Shown: positions 16,322 through 24,307, counted from the first letter of the stretch. The stretch is DNA of 38,026 bases from Bryobacteraceae bacterium (GCA_025980435.1 JAICXK010000014.1:1-38026); one strand, 5' to 3'. Notes: generated by a model from the sequence alone, not told the origin. Made by a program: numbers and translations.

Positions 16322-16967
16322 ACGCGTCGTCCCCCTTTCTCTTGAATTGCCGTGTCAGCTTCTCACGAAGCTGCAGGCGTGCTCGAAGAAGCCGGCTCTT
16401 GACCGCTGAGATAGACAACCCCAAAGCCGCCGCCGTCTCTTCGATTGACATTTCTTCGATGTCTCTCAAGATAAAAACGGTTCGATAGGCCGGCTTTAAA
16501 CTTTGAATGGCCTGGTCCAGAAGTTCTGCCAGTTCCTCTCGCGAGTAACTATCTTCCGGATTCTGGTCCCAGACCGCGATTTCCCGAACCACTTCGTCCT
16601 CGCCCGTGTCGATAGGCTCATCGAGAGGTACGGTCCGGTCGGAACGGCGCTTGCGCAACTTCATGAGCGCTTCGTTAACCGCTATTCGGACCAGCCAGGT
16701 ATAAAACTTCGAATTTCCGTGAAAGTCGCCAAGATGGGTGTACGCCTTCAGGAAAGTCTCCTGCAACACGTCCTCAGCATCGTCGTCGTTCTGCGTGATC
16801 TGCTTGGCCATGCGGAAGACGCGACGATCGTAGTGCTGCACCAACTCCGAGAATGCGGCCATGTCCCCCGCTTGCGCGCGGGCGACCAAGGCCGACTCGT
16901 CAAAACCCGATGCCACAGTTGAGGTGCTCACACTAAAATAATTCCAGTCTATCAGCAGCAAAGTCAC
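16308..16967 (-). CDS. ECF-type RNA polymerase sigma factor (RpoE-like)
   Basis: A 219-residue sigma factor. Region 2 (about 30-100) contains VQHYDRRVFRMAKQITQN, DAEDVLQETFLKAYTHLGDF and FYTWLVRIAVNEALMKLRKR; region 4 (about 145-205) contains LKPAYRTVFILRDIEEMSIE and the helix-turn-helix TAAALGLSISAVKSRLLRAR. An acidic linker (LDEPIDTGEDEV) joins them, as in SigE/RpoE-like factors. The listed start is the outermost; GTG at 16931, giving VSTSTVASGFDESALV, is an equal candidate. The cognate soluble ZAS gene overlaps its end by 14 bases. It is divergent from thrS, leaving room for closely spaced promoters only. Confidence 0.93.
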   Translation of the reverse strand: MTLLLIDWNYFSVSTSTVASGFDESALVARAQAGDMAAFSELVQHYDRRVFRMAKQITQNDDDAEDVLQETFLKAYTHLGDFHGNSKFYTWLVRIAVNEALMKLRKRRSDRTVPLDEPIDTGEDEVVREIAVWDQNPEDSYSREELAELLDQAIQSLKPAYRTVFILRDIEEMSIEETAAALGLSISAVKSRLLRARLQLREKLTRQFKRKGDDAFAYL

Positions 16968-17046
16968 GCGCCGGACCTGTTTCTTAAGGTTTTTTTGACT
17001 TTTGGAGGATTCTCAGGCGGTCTGTTACGCTCGAATTACCATTAGT

Positions 17047-18981
17047 ATGAGCAGTTTGAACGTCGTGCTGCCCGATGGCAGCCAGCAGTCCGTTGCAGCG
17101 GGGACCCGCCCGATCGATGTTGCCAAATCCATCAGCCCGCGCTTGGCTTCCGATGCCATTGTCGCGCGCGTGAATGGAGATTTGTACGATCTGACGCGTC
17201 CGCTGGAAGGCGACGCCCGGCTGGAAATTCTGACCACTAAAAATCCGGAGTCGTTACAGGTATACCGGCACTCGACTGCTCATTTGTTAGCTGCCGCCGT
17301 CCTGGAGCTTTTTCCGAAAACCAAGCTGGGCATTGGGCCGCCTACCGAGTCGGGTTTTTACTACGATTTTCAGCGCGATGCGAAATTTACGCCGGAGGAT
17401 CTTGAGAAGATCGAGGCGCGGATGCGCGAGCTGCAGGCCAAAAACCTGCCCTTTGAGCGAAAACTTACTCCGAAACCGGCCGGCCTGGAAAAATACCGCG
17501 ACGATTGGATGAAGCACGAGCTGATTGAGGAACGGGCGGGCGATATCTTCAGCGAATACACGCTCGGCCCCGACTTTATTGACTTCTGCCGCGGGCCCCA
17601 TGTGCCCTCAACGGAAAAGTTGAAGGCCTTTAAGCTGCTGTCTATTGCAGGCGCATATTGGAAAGGAAATGAGAAAAATCCGCAGCTACAGCGGATCTAC
17701 GGAACTGCGTTCTTTACCCAGAAGGACCTTGACGAGTACCTGCACCGGCTGGAGGAGGCGAAGAAGAGAGATCACCGCAAACTGGGGCAGGAACTCGACC
17801 TGTTCAGCATCCAGGAGCTCGCCGGCCCAGGACTGATCTTCTTTCATCCCAAAGGCGCTATCGTCCGCAAGCAGCTTGAGGACTGGATGCGCGATGCCTA
17901 CCTCAAACGAGGCTATTCGCTGGTGTACACACCGCATGTCATGCGGCACGATCTGTGGAAGACTTCCGGCCATGCCAATTTTTATTCGCAGAACATGTTC
18001 ACTCCGATGGAACTAGATGACGGCGAATACCAGCTCAAACCCATGAACTGCCCCGGCCACATCCTGATCTATCGGGACCGACTGCGCAGCTATCGTGATC
18101 TCCCGGTGCGGCTTGGAGAACTAGGTACGGTCTATCGCTATGAGCGTTCGGGTACCATGCACGGCCTCTTGCGCGTCCGCGGGTTCACTCAAGATGATGC
18201 CCACATCTTCTGCACTCCGGAACAGATCGAGGATGAAATTGTCAATTGCCTTGATTTCGCCAAAGATACGCTGAACACCTTCGGGTTTACGGATTACAAA
18301 GCAGAGATTTCGACGTGGGATGGCGGGGCGAGCGGTAAATACGACGGCGGACCGGAAGACTGGGGCCTGGCTGAAGGCGCTCTCCGCAAAGCCTGTGAGC
18401 GTCTCGCCATTGAAGCTCCCGTAATCCCCGACGAAGCTGCTTTTTACGGTCCGAAGATCGATATTAAGCTGGTCGACGCGATTGGACGCCTGTGGCAGCT
18501 TTCGACGGTTCAGTTCGATACCTTTTTGCCGCGTCGCTTCGAACTCGAGTACGTGGCGGAGGACGGCAAAAAGCACCGTCCCCTTATGGTTCACCGGGCG
18601 CTCTATGGTTCTATTGAGCGATTCTTCGGGATTCTTCTTGAACATTACGCGGGTGCATTTCCCGTGTGGCTTGCGCCCGTGCAAGCCGCTGTTCTGCCCA
18701 TTACCGATCGTCAAAACGCCTACGCGGCCGAAGTGCGGCAGAAGCTGAAAGAAGCCGGTTTTCGGGTCGAACTCGATGATCGCAGCGAAAAGGTGAATGC
18801 GAAGATTCGCGAGGCGCAGTTGCAGAAGATTCCTTACATGCTGGTGGTCGGCGGCCGTGAGGCGGAATCAGGGAAGGTTTCGGTGCGGAATCGCAAGCAC
18901 GGCGACCAGGGAGCCGTTCCAGTAGAGGAATTTATCAGTCGCCTGTCGCAAATGAACTCCGAAAAGAGTCTTCAAGAGTAA
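17047..18981 (+). CDS. thrS: Threonine--tRNA ligase
   Basis: A 644-residue class II aminoacyl-tRNA synthetase that charges tRNA-Thr and edits misacylated Ser. An N-terminal TGS domain (about 1-63) is followed by the editing domain with HSTAHLLAAAV, the catalytic core, and the anticodon-binding domain (from about 530). Zinc ligands C335 (PMNCPGH), H386 (DDAHIF) and H516 (MVHRAL) match E. coli C334, H385 and H511. I chose ATG 17047 because the product then begins MSSLNVVLPDGSQ, as TGS domains do; the frame reaches a TTG at 17002 but those 15 codons have no support. A strong Shine-Dalgarno is lacking. The stop is one base before the next gene. Confidence 0.97.
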   Translation: MSSLNVVLPDGSQQSVAAGTRPIDVAKSISPRLASDAIVARVNGDLYDLTRPLEGDARLEILTTKNPESLQVYRHSTAHLLAAAVLELFPKTKLGIGPPTESGFYYDFQRDAKFTPEDLEKIEARMRELQAKNLPFERKLTPKPAGLEKYRDDWMKHELIEERAGDIFSEYTLGPDFIDFCRGPHVPSTEKLKAFKLLSIAGAYWKGNEKNPQLQRIYGTAFFTQKDLDEYLHRLEEAKKRDHRKLGQELDLFSIQELAGPGLIFFHPKGAIVRKQLEDWMRDAYLKRGYSLVYTPHVMRHDLWKTSGHANFYSQNMFTPMELDDGEYQLKPMNCPGHILIYRDRLRSYRDLPVRLGELGTVYRYERSGTMHGLLRVRGFTQDDAHIFCTPEQIEDEIVNCLDFAKDTLNTFGFTDYKAEISTWDGGASGKYDGGPEDWGLAEGALRKACERLAIEAPVIPDEAAFYGPKIDIKLVDAIGRLWQLSTVQFDTFLPRRFELEYVAEDGKKHRPLMVHRALYGSIERFFGILLEHYAGAFPVWLAPVQAAVLPITDRQNAYAAEVRQKLKEAGFRVELDDRSEKVNAKIREAQLQKIPYMLVVGGREAESGKVSVRNRKHGDQGAVPVEEFISRLSQMNSEKSLQE

Positions 18982-18982
18982 A

Positions 18983-20098
18983 GTGATACTCGCCGCCCTC
19001 ATTCTGCTTGGGTGCTGGGTGTACTGCGTCATCGCGATTGTAGCGGCGGTGGGCCATTTACGGAACCGCCCGGTGCAGCCCACTGCGTCTTCCGCCCCGG
19101 TCAGCATTCTGAAGCCTCTTTCGGGGCTTGACGATGGGCTGCACGAGAATCTTCGAGGCTTTTTCGTTCAGGAGTACGCCAAATTTGAAATTCTGCTGGC
19201 GGTTCGCCACAATTGGGATCCTGCCGTGGCCGTGGTACGGGAGCTTATGGCTGAATTTCCCGGTGTTGACGCGAAACTGATAGTCACCGGCGAAGCGCCC
19301 TACGCCAACGCCAAGGTATTCAGCTTGAAATGCATGCTCGATGAGGCGAAATACCCGTTGGTTGCGATGAGCGACAGCGATATTCGCGTCGGCCCTGATT
19401 TCTGCCACAAAATTGCGGCGGAGTTCGAAGACACTCGCCTGGATCTTGTGACCTGCCCTTACCGCGCGATTGCGGGCTCTAGTTTCTGGTCGCGCCTGGA
19501 AGCGCTCGGCATGAACACCGACTTCCACGCCGGCGTCTTTACCGCAGTACTGCTCGAAGGCGCAAAGTTTGCGGTCGGGCCGACCATTGTGGCCCGAAGG
19601 CGTGTGCTGGACGCTTTAGGCGGCATCGAGCAAGTGAAGGATTATCTTGCTGAAGATTTCATGCTCGGCAAGATTGCCGCCGAGCGCGGCTTTGGCGTGC
19701 ACCTTTCCTCTTATGTCATTGAGCATCGTATCGGAAGCGAGCCGATGCGGAAGAACTTCGCTCATCGCCTCCGCTGGGCGCGAAGTACGCGCCGCTCCCG
19801 TCCGGCCGGATATGTTGGCGAATTCTTCACGCACCCGTTACCCATCGCAGTGCTGATTTGTCTGTGGATTCCGCAGGCGTGGCCGCTTTTGGCGGTGACA
19901 GCCGTGCTGCGCGCTGCCTTGGCCTGGCTCGTTTCAGAGCGCGTCCTTGGGGCCAAAGTCCCCTGGCTGCTCTTACCCCTGCAGGACGTTCTGGGCTTGT
20001 TGTTTTGGTTCGCGGGCTTTTTCGGAAATTCCATTCACTGGCGCGGGCGGCGCTATACCCTCAACCGGGATGGAACGGTGGAATCGAATGCCTCATAA
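18983..20098 (+). CDS. Ceramide-glucosyltransferase / HpnI-like family 2-type glycosyltransferase
   Basis: A 371-residue membrane glycosyltransferase with one N-terminal span (2-22) and hydrophobic C-terminal segments (about 278-312 and 330-350). The GT21-like core has SILKPLSGLDDGLHENLRGF, the metal motif D131-S-D133 (MSDSDIRVG), the acceptor-side ED in AEDFMLGKIA, and HRLRWARSTR in place of (Q/R)xxRW. HpnI adds N-acetylglucosamine to bacteriohopanetetrol, and ceramide glucosyltransferase glucosylates ceramide; either a hopanoid or a lipid acceptor is plausible. The GTG start is one base after the thrS stop, so the genes are coupled. No hpnJ/hpnK or other hopanoid gene is nearby, so the HpnI name is not assigned. 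Confidence 0.83.
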   Translation: MILAALILLGCWVYCVIAIVAAVGHLRNRPVQPTASSAPVSILKPLSGLDDGLHENLRGFFVQEYAKFEILLAVRHNWDPAVAVVRELMAEFPGVDAKLIVTGEAPYANAKVFSLKCMLDEAKYPLVAMSDSDIRVGPDFCHKIAAEFEDTRLDLVTCPYRAIAGSSFWSRLEALGMNTDFHAGVFTAVLLEGAKFAVGPTIVARRRVLDALGGIEQVKDYLAEDFMLGKIAAERGFGVHLSSYVIEHRIGSEPMRKNFAHRLRWARSTRRSRPAGYVGEFFTHPLPIAVLICLWIPQAWPLLAVTAVLRAALAWLVSERVLGAKVPWLLLPLQDVLGLLFWFAGFFGNSIHWRGRRYTLNRDGTVESNAS

Positions 20099-20219
20099 CG
20101 CGAACTACGGATGCACCATGGAACACGGCACGGCAGGCTAAAAACGCCGTTCCGCCTGGCCGGGCGCTGATTTCACAGAGGCTTCAGCAGCACTTTAGGC
20201 ATGCCATACTCGGGAAGGA

Positions 20220-20255
20220 ATGCTGCGTTATGCGAAGTTTACGCCTGAATCATGA
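20220..20255 (+). CDS. Tiny leader ORF (11 aa) overlapping the cmk start
   Basis: ATG at 20220 opens MLRYAKFTPES and stops at TGA 20253-20255, an ATGA junction with the cmk ATG at 20252. GGGAAGGA directly precedes the ATG, closer than ideal spacing. The cmk start has no Shine-Dalgarno of its own and an in-frame stop six bases upstream, so re-initiation after this ORF is a reasonable way for cmk to be translated. A peptide product is not claimed; chance is possible. Confidence 0.3.
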   Translation: MLRYAKFTPES

Positions 20256-20965
20256 GTGAGAAGCGCGTCGTCATTGCAATCGATGGTCCGGCTGGGGCCG
20301 GCAAGAGCACGCTTGCACAGCGCATAGCCGACAAGCTCGGTTTTGTACACATCAGCACGGGAGCCTTATACCGTGCGGTCGCGCTCTGGGCTCTGCGTCT
20401 CGGCACGGACTTGACCGACATGTATCGCTTGACCCAACTGGCGAAAGAGGCAAGAATCGAACTGCTGCCGGCCGGCGGGCGGGTGTTGCTGAACGGCGAA
20501 GATGTGACCGCGGCGATACGGGAACCGCAGGTCTCCGAAGCGGCATCGCGAGTCTCCTTGATACCCGGCGTCAGGCAGGCTCTGTTACCCGTTCAGCGGG
20601 CCATGGCCGAGCAGACCAGCGTCGTAATGGAAGGCCGGGATATCGGGTCGGTGGTGTTTCCCGACGCGCAAGTCAAAATTTTTCTGGATGCCGACCCGCG
20701 CGAACGAGTTCGCCGCCGCGCGCTCGAGCTTCAACAGGTAGCCGAAGCGTCGGACGCGGATTCGGTGGCAATCGAGCTACAGGCGCGCGATCACCGAGAC
20801 CGCAGCCGCGCGGAGGCTCCCCTTGTTCAGCCTCCCGACGCCGAACTGGTGGACACCACGGGCCGTTCTCTTGATGAGGTGGAGAACATTATTCTGCAAC
20901 TGGTCCGCTCCCGCATCTCAAACGGAAAAGCGGCGGCCAGCAGCACCGCGGACGCACTCCGGTAA
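20252..20965 (+). CDS. cmk: Cytidylate kinase
   Basis: A 237-residue P-loop kinase that phosphorylates CMP and dCMP to the diphosphates. The Walker A motif GPAGAGKST lies at residues 12-20, followed by the family signature FVHISTGALYRAVALWALRL. The NMP-binding insert has VSEAASRVSLIPGVRQALLP and MEGRDIGSVVFPDA, and the lid region has ELQARDHRDRSRAEAPLVQP with its arginine/aspartate pattern. The start is fixed because an in-frame TGA precedes the ATG by three bases. The start overlaps an 11-codon ORF. The C-terminal 20 residues (RISNGKAAASSTADALR) extend past the usual end and look unstructured. It converges with the zinc-ribbon gene eight bases away. Confidence 0.96.
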   Translation: MSEKRVVIAIDGPAGAGKSTLAQRIADKLGFVHISTGALYRAVALWALRLGTDLTDMYRLTQLAKEARIELLPAGGRVLLNGEDVTAAIREPQVSEAASRVSLIPGVRQALLPVQRAMAEQTSVVMEGRDIGSVVFPDAQVKIFLDADPRERVRRRALELQQVAEASDADSVAIELQARDHRDRSRAEAPLVQPPDAELVDTTGRSLDEVENIILQLVRSRISNGKAAASSTADALR

Positions 20966-20973
20966 ATCCAAAA

Positions 20974-21180
20974 TCACATATGGGCAGCACGCGCCTTGGG
21001 CGGCGGATCCTCTTCAATCTTTGCCCAACGAGAGCGGAAGAACCGGGCGTAACAATCGCGGCACCGCCATGGCAAGAGTACACGGCTGAGGAGGCGCTCC
21101 AAGACGTTCTTCCGGTGGGATCTGGACAGATGTGGCGAACCACATCGCGGACAACGCACCGGTAGTTTCACCCTCGTCAT
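20974..21180 (-). CDS. Small zinc-ribbon protein (68 aa), function unknown
   Basis: A 68-residue basic protein with two CxxC pairs, VRCPRCGSPHL and PWRCRDCYARFF, about 25 residues apart, the pattern of a treble-clef or zinc-ribbon finger. Between them RSHRKNVLERLLSRVLLP is a basic amphipathic helix. I chose ATG 21180 because AAGGGAG lies eight bases upstream; the frame continues 28 codons further but without support. I recognise this kind of protein from acidobacterial genomes but know no function. The basic helix plus ribbon could bind nucleic acid or a membrane surface. It converges with cmk and is divergent from the 93-residue gene across about 200 bases. Confidence 0.65.
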   Translation of the reverse strand: MTRVKLPVRCPRCGSPHLSRSHRKNVLERLLSRVLLPWRCRDCYARFFRSRWAKIEEDPPPKARAAHM

Positions 21181-21378
21181 TTCTGTCTCCCTTATGGACG
21201 CAGCCGCGAAATGACCGATTGCATAGCTATTTATCACCCGAGACCTATCAGGCATACGATACATCGCTGCGGGTTAGGATTAATCCCAGCTAGCAATAAA
21301 TTGCCTTCCGAGGTACTAAGAAGTTCAGTACATTGGTAAAGACAGCCCAAGAATTTCAGCCCGAGGTACAAGGCTCAT
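21181..21378. promoter_or_regulatory. Divergent intergenic region with palindrome and 9-base direct repeat
   Basis: This 198-base gap separates the zinc-ribbon gene (minus) from the 93-residue gene (plus). It holds the perfect palindrome GGATTAATCC at 21277-21286 and the direct repeat CCGAGGTAC at 21308-21316 and 21361-21369, the latter just before the plus-strand ATG. Either could be an operator. No RNA gene or riboswitch fold is recognised. Confidence 0.3.
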
Positions 21379-21660
21379 ATGGAACCAGCGGTACTCGCCC
21401 CGCTTCTATCGGTCCCGTTTGAAAGGACTTACACGCTGGGTAAGAACGTTTCTGCGATCCAGATCCTGGCTGCAGAAGATGGAAGCCGTCGGCTCGGCTT
21501 GATCACCCAGTTGCCCGAGGGCGCGCAGGTGGATGTTGGCGGCCCCGGTTTCAACGATCGAACCGTAAAAGTACAGTGCGGTGGCAGCTCCTATTTTATT
21601 TTCCTCGAAGATCTCGAACCGGCGCGGAAACGGGCAGCATCCGCGGTGACCAACAGCTAA
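21379..21660 (+). CDS. Conserved-looking 93-aa protein of unknown function
   Basis: A 93-residue soluble protein without membrane segment or signal. Alternating hydrophobic residues (KNVSAIQILAAEDGSRRLGL; EGAQVDVGGPGFNDRTVKVQ; SSYFIFLEDLEP) predict a small all-beta fold, perhaps SH3- or PilZ-like, but the PilZ RxxxR and (D/N)xSxxG motifs are absent. AAGG lies close before the ATG. Amino-acid use and codon-position pattern look like real coding sequence, and no frame on the other strand is better. It is convergent with the HDAC gene, 22 bases away. No function is assigned. Confidence 0.6.
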   Translation: MEPAVLAPLLSVPFERTYTLGKNVSAIQILAAEDGSRRLGLITQLPEGAQVDVGGPGFNDRTVKVQCGGSSYFIFLEDLEPARKRAASAVTNS

Positions 21661-21682
21661 GCATCGATCGCGGTTCCGGGTT

Positions 21683-22633
21683 TTAGTGCCGGGAGCTTGC
21701 CAGCGCTCGAACGTGAGCTTCGGCAGCCCGTGCCAGCCCTTCCAGGTTATAACCGCCCTCCAGCACGGAAATCAGACGCCCATTGCAAATTGCGTCTGCC
21801 AGATCCGCCAGCACACGCGTCAAATCTTCGAAATCGGCATCGGTAAGCAGAAAACGGCCGAGTGGATCATTCACGCGGGAGTCGAATCCTGCTGAGATAA
21901 GAACCAGGTCCGGATGGAATGACCGCGCAGCGGGCAGAAGCTGATCCCGGAACGCTTCCAGAATTTTTGCTCCGCCGGTACCCGCCGGGAAAGGACAGTT
22001 AATCGTCCGCCTCTTCCCGTTGCCTTCGCCCCGCTCGGTCCTATCGCCAGTGCCCGGGTACCAGGGTGATTGATGGGTACTAAAGAACAGCACGCTTCCG
22101 TCTCCGTAGAAAACGTCCTGCGTTCCATTTCCGTGATGTACGTCCCAATCGGCAATCAGGATGCGTTCTGCGCCGTACTTCCGCTGAGCGTAGCGTGCGC
22201 CGATAGCGATATTGTTAAACAGGCAGAAGCCCATCCCGCGCGCCGCGCTCGCATGATGGCCGGGCGGCCGGACCGCACAGAAGGCATTCGTTGCCTCACC
22301 TGAAAAAACGGCGTCGACCGCTGAAAGAACGCATCCCGTCGCTCGGCGTGCTGCTTCTTCCGACTCCGCACAGATATCGGTATCTCCAGTGCTGAGCTGG
22401 CTGCGACCCTGCGATACTTCACGCTCGACCAGATCGATGTACTGGCGCGTATGCACAAGTTCCAGTTCGCCATCCGACGCGCTGCGCGTGGGCAAGCGAA
22501 TCAAATCGCGCATGAGGCCGGCGCGTTCCAGACCGTTCATAACGGCGGAGAAGCGCGCGGGCTGCTCCGGATGCCCTGGACCGGTATCATGCCGGGCCAC
22601 ACCCGCATCGGCAGCGATCCCGGTTTCGGCCAT
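21683..22633 (-). CDS. Histone-deacetylase-fold metal-dependent deacetylase
   Basis: A 316-residue arginase/deacetylase-fold enzyme. The zinc ligands are D164 and H166 (DWDVHHGNGTQ) and D251 (SAGFDSRVNDPLGRF); the active-site histidines are H126 and H127 in RPPGHHASAARGMGFCLFNN, and the C-terminal LEGGYN loop is present. Bacterial members deacetylate acetylpolyamines, protein lysines or unknown small molecules; the class II-like motifs do not fix the substrate. Its ATG is five bases after the stop of a radical SAM gene, without a strong Shine-Dalgarno, so the two are likely translated together. Cytoplasmic. Confidence 0.92.
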   Translation of the reverse strand: MAETGIAADAGVARHDTGPGHPEQPARFSAVMNGLERAGLMRDLIRLPTRSASDGELELVHTRQYIDLVEREVSQGRSQLSTGDTDICAESEEAARRATGCVLSAVDAVFSGEATNAFCAVRPPGHHASAARGMGFCLFNNIAIGARYAQRKYGAERILIADWDVHHGNGTQDVFYGDGSVLFFSTHQSPWYPGTGDRTERGEGNGKRRTINCPFPAGTGGAKILEAFRDQLLPAARSFHPDLVLISAGFDSRVNDPLGRFLLTDADFEDLTRVLADLADAICNGRLISVLEGGYNLEGLARAAEAHVRALASSRH

Positions 22634-22638
22634 CCGGC

Positions 22639-23700
22639 TTATACCCGGGCTGCTTTTTTGATAGTGACCACTTGCTCCCGCGGCTCCGGTTCAACGGTAC
22701 GCGTCTGCTTGCCGCGGAACGAATCGAAGTAGGCAATCTGGTGGACGCAGGAAACGGTGCAGAACGGCGCGCAGGATTTCTGGGTGAGGTATTCGCGGCG
22801 GATGTCCTCCACTGTGTAGTCCTCCAGCGGCTTGGCCGGAAATCCGCGTTGCTGCGAGCAGTAATGCACCAACCCGTCCTCACAAACGTACAAGTAACGC
22901 GAACCGGCGCGGCAGCGCCAGTCACTGGCCTCGCCATTCGCAATCTTTGTCTGGAAACCATTGACGCGCGAGAAGTGCTTCTTCTCGAACTTCTTCATTT
23001 CCAGAAAGACTTCGCGCTCGCGGTCGGCAAGCGGCCGGAGTTGTCCATCGCCATCGTGAATAATCCCCACTGTGGATGTGAAGCCGAGCTGCATGGCTCG
23101 TTTCCCGACCACCAGGGCGTCCTCGGGATTGCGAATGCCGCCGCCCAGAACCGAGTTGATATTCACGTGGAAGTCGGCGTATTCCGCTAAAATCTGAAGC
23201 TTCTTATCCAGCACCTTCAGGCTCTTTTTGGAAACATCGTCGGGCATCACGTTATCGATGCTGATCTGCAAATAATCCAGTCCCGCATCGTTCAGCCGCT
23301 TAACCCGGTCGGCTGTGAGAAGATAACCGTTCGTGATCAGCCCGGCGAGAATTGCATTTTTCCGAATCGACCGGATCACATTGTCCAGATCCGGGTGAAG
23401 CAGCGGTTCGCCGCCGCTCAGGGTAATCACCCCTGTTCTCAAATTGCCCAGGAGTTCCAACCGGTGTCGAAGCGTCTCAAGCGGCACGGGCTTGGAATAA
23501 GTGTCGTACTCGTTGCAATAAGTGCAAGATAGATTACACCTCCGGATCGGGATGATATGCGCCATCACCGGGTGATCGGTGTCGATGGCTCCCCTGAGCA
23601 GCAATTTTGCTTCGCGGAGCCGCCGGTCGAGAGTGCGACGGCGTCGCTGACTCCTGAGGTTCCCTTGTTCCATCAACGAGACACTTTCATTAAAACACAC
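22639..23700 (-). CDS. Radical SAM protein with SPASM-like C-terminal cysteines
   Basis: A 353-residue protein with the radical SAM cluster motif C55-x3-C59-x2-C62 (RRCNLSCTYCNEY), the GGEP motif (LSGGEPLLHPDL) and a TIM-barrel core. C-terminal cysteines C263, C273, C281, C310, C314 and C318 could bind one or two auxiliary clusters, as in SPASM proteins. SPASM enzymes modify peptides, proteins or small molecules; no precursor peptide gene was found here. The start is GTG at 23700 or ATG at 23673 (MEQGNLRSQRRRR); neither has a clear ribosome site. The basic N-terminus is unusual. It is transcribed first in a pair with the HDAC-fold gene, suggesting a shared pathway of unknown product. Confidence 0.88.
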   Translation of the reverse strand: MCFNESVSLMEQGNLRSQRRRRTLDRRLREAKLLLRGAIDTDHPVMAHIIPIRRCNLSCTYCNEYDTYSKPVPLETLRHRLELLGNLRTGVITLSGGEPLLHPDLDNVIRSIRKNAILAGLITNGYLLTADRVKRLNDAGLDYLQISIDNVMPDDVSKKSLKVLDKKLQILAEYADFHVNINSVLGGGIRNPEDALVVGKRAMQLGFTSTVGIIHDGDGQLRPLADREREVFLEMKKFEKKHFSRVNGFQTKIANGEASDWRCRAGSRYLYVCEDGLVHYCSQQRGFPAKPLEDYTVEDIRREYLTQKSCAPFCTVSCVHQIAYFDSFRGKQTRTVEPEPREQVVTIKKAARV

Positions 23701-23764
23701 TGTAAGCCATTGGAATTAGAAGGAATACTCGAACTGTAGGAATAGCCCGCTGAGCGGGAAAGGC

Positions 23765-24307
23765 TTAAGGTTGATCGGCTGCCTGCCCCGAAAGGCGTTT
23801 CGACACGGATTTCGCCTCCGGGGCATTCGTCCGGCTATCGTAGACCACGAATGTCGGCGCAGTATCTTCCCAACGGCCGCTTGAAAACTTGGCGCCCATG
23901 ATGGGCCCGGGATTGATCAACAGACACGAGCCTTCGTGCGAAATCTCGAATTCGTGGTTATGGCCGAAGCAAACCACATCGTAATCGCCGGATTTTGCCA
24001 TGGGCCGGGCCAGATAGTCGAAATGGTTCACCGCGAACCGCTTCTTTTCGAACGTCGCCTGAAACAGCTCGCCGTGGACGTGAATGCGAGGATTTTTGGA
24101 AGCTTTCGTGGTGATACGGTACAAATCCGCATCGTTGTTGCCGAAGACGATGTGGACATCTCTCGGGAATTTGGCCAATTCATCGATTACGAATGGCGAG
24201 CAGAGATCGCCGCAGCAGATCAGCACATCGGCATTCTGAACCTGATGGATCGCCGCCGCGAGATTCCACAGGTTGTCGTGAATGTCCGAAAGGATTGCAA
24301 TCTGCAT
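23765..24307 (-). CDS. YfcE/MJ0936-like metallophosphoesterase
   Basis: A 180-residue calcineurin-like phosphoesterase. The metal-binding motifs appear in order: DIHDN (near residue 8), GDLCSP (33), GNND (56), NHFDYL (94) and GHNHEFEIS (115). The family hydrolyses phosphodiesters with two metal ions; the natural substrate of the YfcE group is not settled. TAGGAG sits seven bases before the ATG. It lies downstream of an aldo/keto reductase gene on the same strand, with a double-hairpin repeat between them that may stop or stabilise the transcript. No signal peptide. Confidence 0.92.
   Translation of the reverse strand: MQIAILSDIHDNLWNLAAAIHQVQNADVLICCGDLCSPFVIDELAKFPRDVHIVFGNNDADLYRITTKASKNPRIHVHGELFQATFEKKRFAVNHFDYLARPMAKSGDYDVVCFGHNHEFEISHEGSCLLINPGPIMGAKFSSGRWEDTAPTFVVYDSRTNAPEAKSVSKRLSGQAADQP

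Noticed and set aside
17002-17046. TTG start extending thrS by 15 codons
   Set aside because: The TGS domain begins at MSSLNVVLPDG; the added residues match nothing.
16981-17046. TTGACT at 16995 as a -35 box for thrS
   Set aside because: No acceptable -10 lies 16-18 bases downstream.
18121-18714. A 197-codon minus-strand frame
   Set aside because: It is opposite the thrS catalytic core and is a shadow of it.
23701-23764. Possible RiPP precursor peptide beside the radical SAM gene
   Set aside because: The flanking gap is 64 bases and holds no short ORF with a ribosome site; only the weak hairpin CCCGC-TGA-GCGGG is present.
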